NCBI GenBank assembly: GCA_015207365.1
Contig: JADEXA010000019.1
Location: forward strand, 41,439-105,438
DNA from: Vacuolonema iberomarrocanum LEGE 07170
Lineage (GTDB): Bacteria; Cyanobacteriota; Cyanobacteriia; Elainellales; Elainellaceae
Direction of reading: 5' to 3'
DNA length: 64,000 bases
Part shown: positions 51,193 through 59,096 of the stretch, in pieces
Layout of the letters: each line of letters opens with the position of its first letter
How positions within the stretch are numbered: position 1 is the first letter of the stretch
The notes under the pieces: generated by a model
The model's input: only the letters and a program-made list of their open reading frames with translations
Told to the model about the DNA's origin: nothing
Database searches by the model: none
Translations under genes and position numbers: made by a program

Positions 51193-53652
51193 ATGCGTAT
51201 TTCATTAAACTGGTTGCGAGAACTGGTCACGGTGTCGATGTCCCCTGAAGAAATTGGGGAAACCCTGACGATGGCAGGGTTTGAGGTCGAAGACATTGAG
51301 GATCGGCGTACCTGGGCAGAGGGTGTTGTGGTTGGGCGTGTGCTAGAGCGTCAAGCCCACCCTGATGCCGATCGGTTGAGCGTATGCAAAGTGGATATCG
51401 GTGCTGGGGAGCCCTCCACGATTGTTTGTGGAGCAGCCAATGTACGCGCCGATACCTATGTGCCTGTCGCAACCGTTGGTTCCTATTTGCCCGTCGTTGA
51501 CCTCAAAATTCGTCCTCAGAAAAAGCGTGGCGTCTTATCGGAAGGCATGATCTGCTCTCTGGCAGAGTTGGGATTGGCGAAGGACTCAGAAGGAATTCAC
51601 ATTTTCCCCCAAGAAGATCTGAAAATCGGGCAGGATGTGCGTCCACTCTTGGGTCTCGATGACGTCATTCTCGATCTTACCTCTACGGCAAACCGAGCCG
51701 ATGCGCTCAGCCTCGTCGGGATTGCGCGAGAACTGGCGGCTATCACCGGCGTTCCGCTCAACCTGCCGGATATTCCCGAACGCGCGATCGCCTCTGATGA
51801 GAAATCCTTGGCTCTCCATATTTCTGAGTCCAAAGCCTGCCCCGTTTACATAGGGACGCTGATTTCAGGGGTCAAGATTGCGCCCTCCCCGGAATGGTTG
51901 CAACGGCGGTTACTGGCGTCTGGCACGCGCCCTATCAATAATGTGGTGGATGTGACGAACTACGTGCTGCTGGAGTGGGGTCAACCTCTCCACGCCTTCG
52001 ATGCCGATCGTCTGCAGCAAGTAGCAGGAGGCGATCGCCTCACGGTGGGTGTCCGCTTTGCCAACGGTGGCGAAACTCTAACGACCCTGGATAGCCAGGA
52101 GCGCAAATTACACGAACAAACCCTACTGATCACCGCGAACGATCGCCCGGTGGCGCTGGCCGGTGTGATGGGCGGCGAGGCCACCGAAGTTTACGACGGC
52201 AGCATGAACTTGATGCTGGAAGCCGCCCTGTTCGACTCGGTCGCCATTCGACGGTCGGCGCGATCGCTGGGGCTGCGGACAGAAGCCTCTGCACGCTACG
52301 AGCGTGGGGTCAATGCGGCCGAGTTGCCCCTTGCCTGTCGCCGTGCCCTACAACTGTTGGAAGAGCTAGCAGAGGGGACTGTGGAGTCTCAGGCGATCGT
52401 CCAATCCCAGGCCATTCAAGCCACGACTGCCCCCACGATCGAACTCCGGCTCGACCGGGTAAATGCCGTACTCGGGCCAGTGGATTTAAGCGACTCCGAC
52501 GAAGATGAATCCGTCATTGGTGAATTGCAGTCTGAGGATGTGGAACGCATCTTGACAGCGCTGGGATGTCAGGTGGCAGCGACGAACCCCGACCGCACCC
52601 TTTGGAACGTCACCGTACCGCCCTATCGCTACCGCGACTTGGAGCGTGAGATCGACCTGATAGAAGAAGTCGCTCGACTCTATGGCTTCAACAAGTTTAT
52701 CGACACCTTGCCAAAAGAAGGTGAAGCAGGCTATCTGCCAATCGACCAGGCGCTGCTCCGGGAAATCCATCAGGCCTTTCGTGCCGTTGGGCTGACGGAA
52801 GTGATGCACTACTCGGTCGGCAAGCCAGATGAAGAACGTCAGATTCAGCTAACGAATCCTCTATTTGCCGAATTTTCGGCTTTGCGAACCGACCTGCTGC
52901 CAGCACTCATCGACGCCTTCCAATTCAACCAGGAACAGGGTAACGGCGCACTGCAGGCCTACGAAATTGGGCGCGTCTTCTGGAAGGAAGAGGATGGTTT
53001 GATGGAGAGCGATCGCATCGCTGGCATCCTCGGCGGCGATCCGTCTCAGGGGCGTTGGGTCACGAGCGGGCGCGAACAACCCATGTCTTGGTTCGAAGCA
53101 AAGGGTGTGCTGCAGAGCGTCTTCCAGCGCTTAGGCGTAGAGGTGGAATATCAACCCGATCGCCGTAACCCAATCCTGCATCCCGGTCGTACCGCCTCTC
53201 TTTGGATTGGGGGCGAACATCTGGGCGTTTTTGGCCAGTTGCATCCCCAAGAACGACAACGGCGCAGCCTACCCGATGAAGTCTACATCTTTGAATTAGA
53301 GTTGGATCTGCTGTTGCACAAAATGGATCAGGAAGACCAACTCACCCCCGTTTTCCGTCTCTACTCTCCCTTCCCCGCAACCGATCGAGACATTGCCTTC
53401 TTCGCTCCTACCAAGTTCTCAGTGGCAGACATTCAGCGTGCGGTTCATCAAACCGCTGGCACCTTGTTAGAGTCAGTGAGTTTGTTCGATGAGTATCGCG
53501 GTGAAAATGTCCCCACAGGGCAGCGCAGCCTCGCTTTTCGATTGATTTATCGGGCGGGCGATCGCACCCTCACCGACGACGAAGTGGAGCCCATTCACCA
53601 AAAGGTGCGAGACACCCTGCAAGAAAAATTCCAAGCTGACCTGCGAAGCTAG
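51193..53652 (+). CDS. pheT: Phenylalanine-tRNA ligase beta subunit
   Basis: The 819-residue protein begins [19 protein letters not shown]. An OB-fold tRNA-binding domain follows (about 40-155: [48 protein letters not shown]), then the B3/B4 editing domain ([26 protein letters not shown]), the B5 domain and a C-terminal ferredoxin-like anticodon domain ([30 protein letters not shown]). It charges tRNA-Phe as an alpha2-beta2 enzyme. pheS is not in the window. Length is normal. Confidence 0.97.
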   Translation: MRISLNWLRELVTVSMSPEEIGETLTMAGFEVEDIEDRRTWAEGVVVGRVLERQAHPDADRLSVCKVDIGAGEPSTIVCGAANVRADTYVPVATVGSYLPVVDLKIRPQKKRGVLSEGMICSLAELGLAKDSEGIHIFPQEDLKIGQDVRPLLGLDDVILDLTSTANRADALSLVGIARELAAITGVPLNLPDIPERAIASDEKSLALHISESKACPVYIGTLISGVKIAPSPEWLQRRLLASGTRPINNVVDVTNYVLLEWGQPLHAFDADRLQQVAGGDRLTVGVRFANGGETLTTLDSQERKLHEQTLLITANDRPVALAGVMGGEATEVYDGSMNLMLEAALFDSVAIRRSARSLGLRTEASARYERGVNAAELPLACRRALQLLEELAEGTVESQAIVQSQAIQATTAPTIELRLDRVNAVLGPVDLSDSDEDESVIGELQSEDVERILTALGCQVAATNPDRTLWNVTVPPYRYRDLEREIDLIEEVARLYGFNKFIDTLPKEGEAGYLPIDQALLREIHQAFRAVGLTEVMHYSVGKPDEERQIQLTNPLFAEFSALRTDLLPALIDAFQFNQEQGNGALQAYEIGRVFWKEEDGLMESDRIAGILGGDPSQGRWVTSGREQPMSWFEAKGVLQSVFQRLGVEVEYQPDRRNPILHPGRTASLWIGGEHLGVFGQLHPQERQRRSLPDEVYIFELELDLLLHKMDQEDQLTPVFRLYSPFPATDRDIAFFAPTKFSVADIQRAVHQTAGTLLESVSLFDEYRGENVPTGQRSLAFRLIYRAGDRTLTDDEVEPIHQKVRDTLQEKFQADLRS

Positions 53653-53700
53653 GGCTAAAGGTAGCATTGACCATCCTTGGAACCTCAAATTTAGCGGCCG

Positions 53701-53765
53701 GTTTATCGCGACGATGAGTCCTGCTGGCTAGATGATTTCTGCTGGTTATATTTGTCGCGATAAAC
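53701..53765. other. 12-bp inverted repeat downstream of pheT
   Basis: GTTTATCGCGAC at 53701-53712 and its exact complement at 53754-53765 are separated by 41 bp. They begin 49 bp after the pheT stop. They could form a long stem-loop at the mRNA 3' end or two operator half-sites; no T run follows. Confidence 0.5.
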
Positions 53766-53983
53766 TCGAAATTCTCGATGCGAAGCCAAAGAATAAGGCC
53801 GTATGTGGGCAAACTAACGTCAGAGACGAAAACAAAGCCAGTTTGGCTGGCGTCTTGATAGGCAGATTTAGGGGAACTTTTCCGCGAACGTTGTCCTCAA
53901 TCTCTCTGAGGCAAGAACTGTCTAGGTCGTAGGGCTTGCTTCACGAGTGTTTTTGCATTTTGACAAACAATCGGCACATCTCT

Positions 53984-55372
53984 ATGCATAGTCCTCATTC
54001 AGCCTTGCCCCGCCCTGAACGATTTGAGGCATCTCCTAATGGGATAGGCCCTGAGTCGGTTCTGTCAGATCTGCCGTTATATCAACTGGCGATCGCACCG
54101 ACGCGGCTAGGGTATGAGTTGGCGCAGATTTTTCAGCACCATCCTGACCTACCAGGGGTGATCCTGCAGGACAATGGCGACACCCTTGGCATCATTTCGC
54201 GGCAACGCTTTTTGGAATTTCTGCTGCGTCCCCAAGGAACGGAATTGTTCTTGACGCAATCGCTCTGGATGCTGCACACCTATGCTCGCTATCCCGCCCT
54301 GCGCCTACCGGCCTCAACCTCAATCCTCAATGCGGCGCGGCAGGCTCTACGGCGATCGCCCGACCAGCGCCAGGAGCCTATTCTGGTGGAACAGTCTGAT
54401 GGTACCCTCTGCCTTCTCAACATTCACGAGATTTACCTGGCAGATTGGCAGATTCGCGGTCTCCAGACCCAGGTGCGCTACGAGCGGATGCAACTGCAAA
54501 TGATCCAACATGAGAAAATGGCAGCACTGGGACGGCTGGTGGATGGTGTCACGCACGAAATCCTAGATCCAGTCGGTTTTATCTGGGGGAATGTGGCGCA
54601 CCTATCAGAATATTGCAACCAGGTAATGGAATTACTGGCAACCTATCAAGCGCACTGGGACGAAAAGCCAGAGGCGATCGTCCGGATGGAAGAAACATTG
54701 GAGCTCGACTATCTCACGCAGGATATCCCCCACATCCTACAAAGCATCCAATCTGGAGCCAATCGCCTCAAAACCCTTGCCGTTAGCCTGCAAAACTTCT
54801 GCCATATCGACGAGGTCTATCCCAAGCCTGCCGACCTGCATGGCTGCCTGGATAGCCTGCTGCTCCTGCTCGAGCACCATCTGACCGGGCGCATCCGTAT
54901 CGTGCGCCAGTATGAACCGATTCCCCCCATTCCCTGCTTTGTCGGGCAGCTGAGCCAGGTGTTTATCAACTTGCTGACCCGTTCTGTAGAAACGCTGCTC
55001 AATCCAGCACTTAAAGCGCAGTGGCAGCCAATTGCATCGACGACCGCAGACGCCCAACCCTGCATCACCGTTAAAACACGTCTGGAATCTAGTAACCCCC
55101 GAGCGGGTGAACCCTCCAACCAACGCTGGGTCGTCATCACCATTGCGGATGATGGCTTGGGGCTCTCACCAGAAGAATACGCTCAAATCCGCCATTCCTT
55201 CTCGGTAAAGCAGCGGACAACGCAGGAAACCAGTCTGGCCCTGAGCTATCAGATTGTAACCGCGAAGCATGGCGGTTCGCTGGTGCTGCGATCGCCCACC
55301 ACACCTGCATCAACCGCCCCAGCTTCTCCAGCTAGAGGTACAGCCTTTGAAGTATGGCTGCCACTCTCTTAA
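53984..55372 (+). CDS. Histidine kinase-like protein with degenerate ATP site
   Basis: 462 residues from the ATG at 53984. The first 165 residues look like a divergent CBS-type sensory pair (PGVILQDNGDTLGIISRQRFLEF, EPILVEQSDGTLCLLNIHEI). A HisKA domain follows, with His191 in LGRLVDGVTHEILDPVGFI. The HATPase region keeps G1 (IADDGLGLSP), but the N-box Asn is replaced (INLLTRSVE for the usual LLxNA) and the G2 GTGLGLS motif is ETSLALS. Autophosphorylation is therefore doubtful; it may act as a phosphatase, a docking protein or a partner in a heterodimer. No regulator is adjacent. The longer TTG start at 53936 is less likely. Confidence 0.8.
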   Translation: MHSPHSALPRPERFEASPNGIGPESVLSDLPLYQLAIAPTRLGYELAQIFQHHPDLPGVILQDNGDTLGIISRQRFLEFLLRPQGTELFLTQSLWMLHTYARYPALRLPASTSILNAARQALRRSPDQRQEPILVEQSDGTLCLLNIHEIYLADWQIRGLQTQVRYERMQLQMIQHEKMAALGRLVDGVTHEILDPVGFIWGNVAHLSEYCNQVMELLATYQAHWDEKPEAIVRMEETLELDYLTQDIPHILQSIQSGANRLKTLAVSLQNFCHIDEVYPKPADLHGCLDSLLLLLEHHLTGRIRIVRQYEPIPPIPCFVGQLSQVFINLLTRSVETLLNPALKAQWQPIASTTADAQPCITVKTRLESSNPRAGEPSNQRWVVITIADDGLGLSPEEYAQIRHSFSVKQRTTQETSLALSYQIVTAKHGGSLVLRSPTTPASTAPASPARGTAFEVWLPLS

Positions 55373-55833
55373 CCCAAAGCGCTGACATGCATAGGCACCG
55401 CAACACAGCGAATAATGTTAGAAGAGAGCGAGAAAAATCCTTACAAGGGCAGCAATTTCTCACGTGAATGAAACGTAAAAAATAAAAAAAGCCTCCGGGA
55501 GTCTTGCCTTGTTTCGACCCCGGAGACTTTTCGCACTCCTCACACTTTCACTAACTAACCTACAAAGTCTGCTCAGTTTTGTCGAGTAGCGCGTGACACT
55601 TTTTCCAATTGTCATACGTTTGCCTCCGAAATGACAGGCAAAGCTCGCGGTTGCATTCTAGGGTGAAGGAAAGGGAAACTGATAAAGCAAAAGAACGTAG
55701 CAGAGAAGGCGATCGCACTAAGGCGAAGAGAGCCACAACAGCCCAACTGACATTTCTGCGTCTTCTGTCCCTGTTTCCTATCACGGCTGAACGTTCAGGT
55801 GCCGCCGTCAAGCTCCACAATGGCATTCAGGAT
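55373..55833. other. Intergenic region between the kinase-like and ATL genes
   Basis: 461 bp holding the hairpin at 55490-55530 and an ACTCCTCACAC string at 55535-55545. Open frames running from here into the ATL gene (from 55609) and leftwards (55560-55826) are Arg/Ser-rich with no domains, and are not called. Nothing else is recognised. Confidence 0.45.
55490..55530. terminator. Bidirectional hairpin terminator
   Basis: CTCCGGG (55493-55499) pairs with CCCGGAG (55519-55525) over an 19-nt loop. It has an A7 run on the left and CTTTT on the right. It would terminate rightward transcripts from the kinase-like gene. On the minus strand it has a long T tail, so it also suits a leftward transcript. 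Confidence 0.65.
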
Positions 55834-56172
55834 ATGGTGAAGAGAACCTACGAGGTCATCTACGAAACGGTTCGCAAAATTCCCTATGGTAGAGTCGCGA
55901 CCTATGGGCAAATTGCTGATCTCTCACACTTGCCAGGACGTGCACGACTCGTCGGGTATGCCCTGTATCGGGTTGTGGAGGATGACGACGTTCCCTGGCA
56001 CCGCGTGATCAATGCCCAAGGGCGTGTGTCAGAGTCTCCAGTGCGCTATGGCAATGACCACTTGCAGCGGGTCTTGCTTGAGGCCGAAGGCATACCGTTT
56101 CGCCCCAATGGTTCAATAGATCTAAAGGCTTATCGCTGGCAGCCAGATATAACGGAGTTTCTTTCCCCATGA
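55834..56172 (+). CDS. Alkyltransferase-like (ATL) protein, MGMT family
   Basis: The 112-residue protein is related to O6-alkylguanine-DNA alkyltransferase (VIYETVRKIPYGRVATYGQIA, RLVGYALYRV). Trp55 replaces the reactive Cys in the motif PWHRVI (normally PCHRV). ATL proteins cannot remove the alkyl group; they bind the alkylated base tightly and flag it for nucleotide excision repair. The ATG at 55834 matches the family start. The last bases overlap the next gene by four (ATGA), indicating coupled translation. Confidence 0.92.
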   Translation: MVKRTYEVIYETVRKIPYGRVATYGQIADLSHLPGRARLVGYALYRVVEDDDVPWHRVINAQGRVSESPVRYGNDHLQRVLLEAEGIPFRPNGSIDLKAYRWQPDITEFLSP

Positions 56173-57044
56173 GCGGTTACCCACACACAGCTCGACCTCA
56201 AACCAATCGCACAGATCGTCAACGTGCAAATCCTCGCACGAATCTAGAGGGAAGACTCCCAAAACCTTGGTTTGTCCGTTGTCTTGTGATTGGCGTGGCC
56301 ATTTTGGTTGCTGGTGTGGGTTGGTTTGGAGGAAGCGCAGGAGCGATCGCCGAGCCTTTACTCAAACCTCTACTTGCTCCCTCTCAGCCCAACAACGCTG
56401 CAAAGGTTTATAACTACCGCGCGGTGCATGATCCCGACGGCACCGGAAAAGTCTATCTAGGGCGGGAGATTGCGCATTACATGGGACACCGGGGTGCCGC
56501 ATGGCTAGAACGTCCGGATCGCGAAGTTACGGAACAACCCCAACTTTTGATTGACGCCCTCAGGCTTGAACCCACCGATGTGGTTGCCGACATTGGCGCA
56601 GGCACTGGCTATATGAGCTTCCGCATCGCCACAGAGGTACCAGAAGGCAAAGTTCTAGCCGTCGATATTCAGCCCGAAATGCTGGATATGCTGGAGTTTT
56701 TTCAGGACATCAACCAGATTGAAAATGTTGAGCCCATTCTGGGGGAAGCCGACAATCCCAACTTGCCAGATGAACAGGTGAATCTGGCGTTTATGGTGGA
56801 TGCTTATCACGAATTCGAGTATCCCTATGAAATGATGCAGGGCATTGTGCGATCGCTCAAACCCAACGGTCGGGTCGTGTTGGTCGAGTATCGCGGCGAA
56901 AATTGGTTCCTGCCGATCAAACGCCTCCACAAAATGACAGAAGCCCAGGTCAAGCGCGAAATGGCAAATGTGGGACTGGAATGGACAGAAACATTGGAAA
57001 TTCTGCCCCAACAGCATATCCTGATTTTCTCAAAACCTGCCTGA
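56169..57044 (+). CDS. Membrane-anchored class I SAM methyltransferase
   Basis: The 291-residue protein has a basic N-terminus, then one hydrophobic segment (about 36-60, FVRCLVIGVAILVAGVGWFGG) that may be an anchor or signal peptide. A conserved YLGREIAHYMGHRGAAWLERPDR block is followed by a methyltransferase domain: motif I VVADIGAGTGYMSFRIA, motif II AVDIQPEML and RSLKPNGRVVLVEY. The MGHRGAAWLER region is typical of exported or membrane-bound methyltransferases in cyanobacteria and other bacteria; the substrate is unknown. It overlaps the ATL stop codon by 4 bp. Confidence 0.88.
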   Translation: MSGYPHTARPQTNRTDRQRANPRTNLEGRLPKPWFVRCLVIGVAILVAGVGWFGGSAGAIAEPLLKPLLAPSQPNNAAKVYNYRAVHDPDGTGKVYLGREIAHYMGHRGAAWLERPDREVTEQPQLLIDALRLEPTDVVADIGAGTGYMSFRIATEVPEGKVLAVDIQPEMLDMLEFFQDINQIENVEPILGEADNPNLPDEQVNLAFMVDAYHEFEYPYEMMQGIVRSLKPNGRVVLVEYRGENWFLPIKRLHKMTEAQVKREMANVGLEWTETLEILPQQHILIFSKPA

Positions 57045-57237
57045 GCCCGGGAGCTGGCTACACCCAAAATTCTGGTTGCAACTCATCACGTTAATGCTGC
57101 TGAAGTTTCCCCAGCCCTGAACGGAATGACAGATCCAGAAACTGACTTTCACAACTCAAGTGATTTGCGTTAACAAGAGTTGGCTCGGCAACAGGACCTC
57201 AGCAACATCAACGGTGTAGCCATGGTTGGTGGAAAGC

Positions 57238-57993
57238 TTACGCCGCGATCGCCGTAGGCATCGGTTGAATATTCAACTCCTCGCGCCAAGTTGCGAGGGG
57301 TTTGTCCCACCCCTCTTCCCACTTCTGAGCAAACAGAGGTTTGGCCCCATGTCCCATCTCCCAACCCTGGCGAATCGCCTCCAATAGCTGGGTTAATTCA
57401 TAGGATTGGAATAGGAGCGTAGCCATCAAACTACTCGAAAGCAAGGTCACCGCTAGCGGATAGGGAAACTGGGGTAGATGGAATGCCTGCAAACCAATCT
57501 CTCCCATCTCACTGACATCAAAGCCTGTGACGATATGCCAGATATCGTGGGTCTGGCTCAGTCTTGCTTCCACATAGCTGGCCTCAGACACAATCGGGAT
57601 TTGGACATACAAATCTTCGGCTTGGAGCCCTTTCGCCTTCATTTCCTTGGCGTAGAGATAGCCCAGAGAATCCGGAGGGCAGTCCAGCAACGTATCCAGA
57701 TCATGGGGCGGAGCCATGTAACGCTCCGCAATCATGGCGGCGGCGGCAGGATCCTGCTGGAGGTGGGTGACTGCACGCTCAAAGGAGGGCGTTTCCAGCA
57801 AGATTTTTGCCATTTCTTCGACAGATTCCAAGCTGTAGTTGTCAGCCATCAGCACCAAGAATCCCTGGAAAGCAGGCATTTCTTGCAATTCGCGAACGGT
57901 AGCCAGAACAGAGTCAGACAGGGAGTGTGACGCTGCACCTGGGTGAGTGGCTTTTCTATATGCGCGAGGGAGAAAATGGTCTGTCCAGTTCAT
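57238..57993 (-). CDS. Coq4-family protein
   Basis: The 251-residue protein has the Coq4 zinc motif HDxxH (His149-Asp-Ile-Trp-His153 in QTHDIWHIVTGF) and downstream EIGLQAFHLPQFPYPLAVTLL, both typical. In eukaryotes and proteobacteria Coq4 takes part in ubiquinone synthesis. Cyanobacteria use plastoquinone and phylloquinone, so the role here is open. The start at 57993 (MNWTDHFLPRAYR) is supported by family length. The longer start at 58134 would overlap the upstream tetR gene. A TetR-type gene lies upstream with a shared operator-like sequence, so the gene is probably inducible. Confidence 0.85.
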   Translation of the reverse strand: MNWTDHFLPRAYRKATHPGAASHSLSDSVLATVRELQEMPAFQGFLVLMADNYSLESVEEMAKILLETPSFERAVTHLQQDPAAAAMIAERYMAPPHDLDTLLDCPPDSLGYLYAKEMKAKGLQAEDLYVQIPIVSEASYVEARLSQTHDIWHIVTGFDVSEMGEIGLQAFHLPQFPYPLAVTLLSSSLMATLLFQSYELTQLLEAIRQGWEMGHGAKPLFAQKWEEGWDKPLATWREELNIQPMPTAIAA

Positions 57994-58063
57994 GAGAGTA
58001 TCCTCCAATTCCTTTTGAGTTTGAGATTTTGAGCTTGCAATATGAAATATAGTCAGAACCAAA

Positions 58064-58083
58064 CCGAGCGCTCGTTCGAAATA
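58064..58083. promoter_or_regulatory. Putative TetR operator upstream of coq4
   Basis: CGAGCGCTCGTTC(G/T)AAATA is shared with 58822-58845. It is centred on the perfect palindrome CGAGCGCTCG. It lies 71 bp before the Coq4 start, in the gap between tetR and coq4. Confidence 0.7.
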
Positions 58084-58108
58084 AAGGCCAAAAAAATTTC
58101 CTTCTCTA

Positions 58109-58708
58109 TCACCCCGTTTTGCTAGACAGTTCATCCGGAAGCCCTGCTTCCAGGTAAACCGTCAGCATATCAACCAAGAGATGAACCTGCTCAGCAAAAC
58201 TGATCCGACTGAAGCCACCTACCTGCTCCAGCACAACACCACTGATCAGCGTCCAAATGAACTGTATGAGCGTCCGGTCATGGAGGTTGAGAGCTTGGGC
58301 GATCGTATCCCAGTAACGATCCTCCACTTGGTCAAACACAGCATTATTCAGAATTTCATCGGCCTCCACATTGGTGCAGAAGTCGACCCAAACAGTGATT
58401 TGCTTTACAAGATAGGTCTCGTTGTCGATCAGAAACTGTCCCAACCGCTTTAGGCGATCGGCCAGCGTATTACCCGCCGCAACCTTCTCTCGTAACGCAA
58501 TCATATCCTGCTGACACAGTTCTTCCACCATTTGCTCAAACAGTGCCTGTTTACTGGGGAAATAGTGGTACATAGCCCCGGTGGAAATGCCCAACTCCTT
58601 TGATAGTTGACGGGTTGTGACCTTCGCATAGCCCTTCTCCGCCAACAGGTCAAAGGCCTTGCGGAGCAGTTCTTTACGATATTGGTCGGAGTCAACGATC
58701 TTTGGCAT
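58109..58708 (-). CDS. TetR/AcrR-family transcriptional regulator
   Basis: The 199-residue protein has an N-terminal helix-turn-helix: RKAFDLLAEKGYAKVTTRQLSKELGISTGAMYHYFPSKQALFEQM spans residues about 15-60. The C-terminal helical ligand-binding region is variable. TetR proteins usually repress their own gene and a neighbour until a small molecule binds. Here both tetR and the downstream coq4 gene have the same palindromic box upstream, consistent with autoregulation plus control of coq4. The ligand is unknown. Confidence 0.94.
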   Translation of the reverse strand: MPKIVDSDQYRKELLRKAFDLLAEKGYAKVTTRQLSKELGISTGAMYHYFPSKQALFEQMVEELCQQDMIALREKVAAGNTLADRLKRLGQFLIDNETYLVKQITVWVDFCTNVEADEILNNAVFDQVEDRYWDTIAQALNLHDRTLIQFIWTLISGVVLEQVGGFSRISFAEQVHLLVDMLTVYLEAGLPDELSSKTG

Positions 58709-58821
58709 TCCCTTAGGTCATCCAAGTTTTGAGCAATCTCACAGGTTACTGCCAGACAATCTAAACATATTGCCGACAGACAATCTAAACGGGTAGCTGA
58801 GGTTCGGAGAAGCGATCGCTT

Positions 58822-58845
58822 TATTTCGAGCGCTCGTTCTAAATA
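58822..58845. promoter_or_regulatory. Putative TetR operator upstream of tetR
   Basis: The box reads TATTTCGAGCGCTCG then TTCTAAATA, an imperfect palindrome with perfect centre CGAGCGCTCG. It lies about 115 bp before the tetR start. The second copy at 58064-58083 shares 17 of 18 central bases. Confidence 0.7.
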
Positions 58846-58876
58846 TAGCTTAGCCTGTCGTCCAATGTCAATTGCT

Positions 58877-58982
58877 AAGTAGCTCGGCACGATAAAAAAC
58901 CAGATTCTAAAAACCTGCACCGCCCGCGCTGCGGGCGGTGCAGGTTTTTAGAATCTTAGGTTTAATAGCACCTGACAACTTA
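58877..58982. repeat. Palindromic element F3, copy 2
   Basis: Same 41-base hairpin core as 14171-14211 (here 58909-58949) with flanks differing by a few substitutions. Imperfect outer inverted repeats AAGTAGCTCGGCACGAT and ATAGCACCTGACAACTT are visible. It lies in the divergent gap between tetR and menD. Confidence 0.85.
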
Positions 58983-59096
58983 GGTGATCGTTCACAGGAG
59001 TTCCACATAAATCTGAGCAATGCGACCACGATGGCGCTCTAACGGTCACAATAGGTCGGGGAAATGGATTTTCGGCAGGTGGAAAGGTTGGGCTGA

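Noticed and set aside
55560..55826. 88-codon leftward frame upstream of the terminator
   Set aside because: The terminator orientation fits, but the translation is Arg/Ser-rich, lacks a ribosome-binding site and overlaps the ATL leader.
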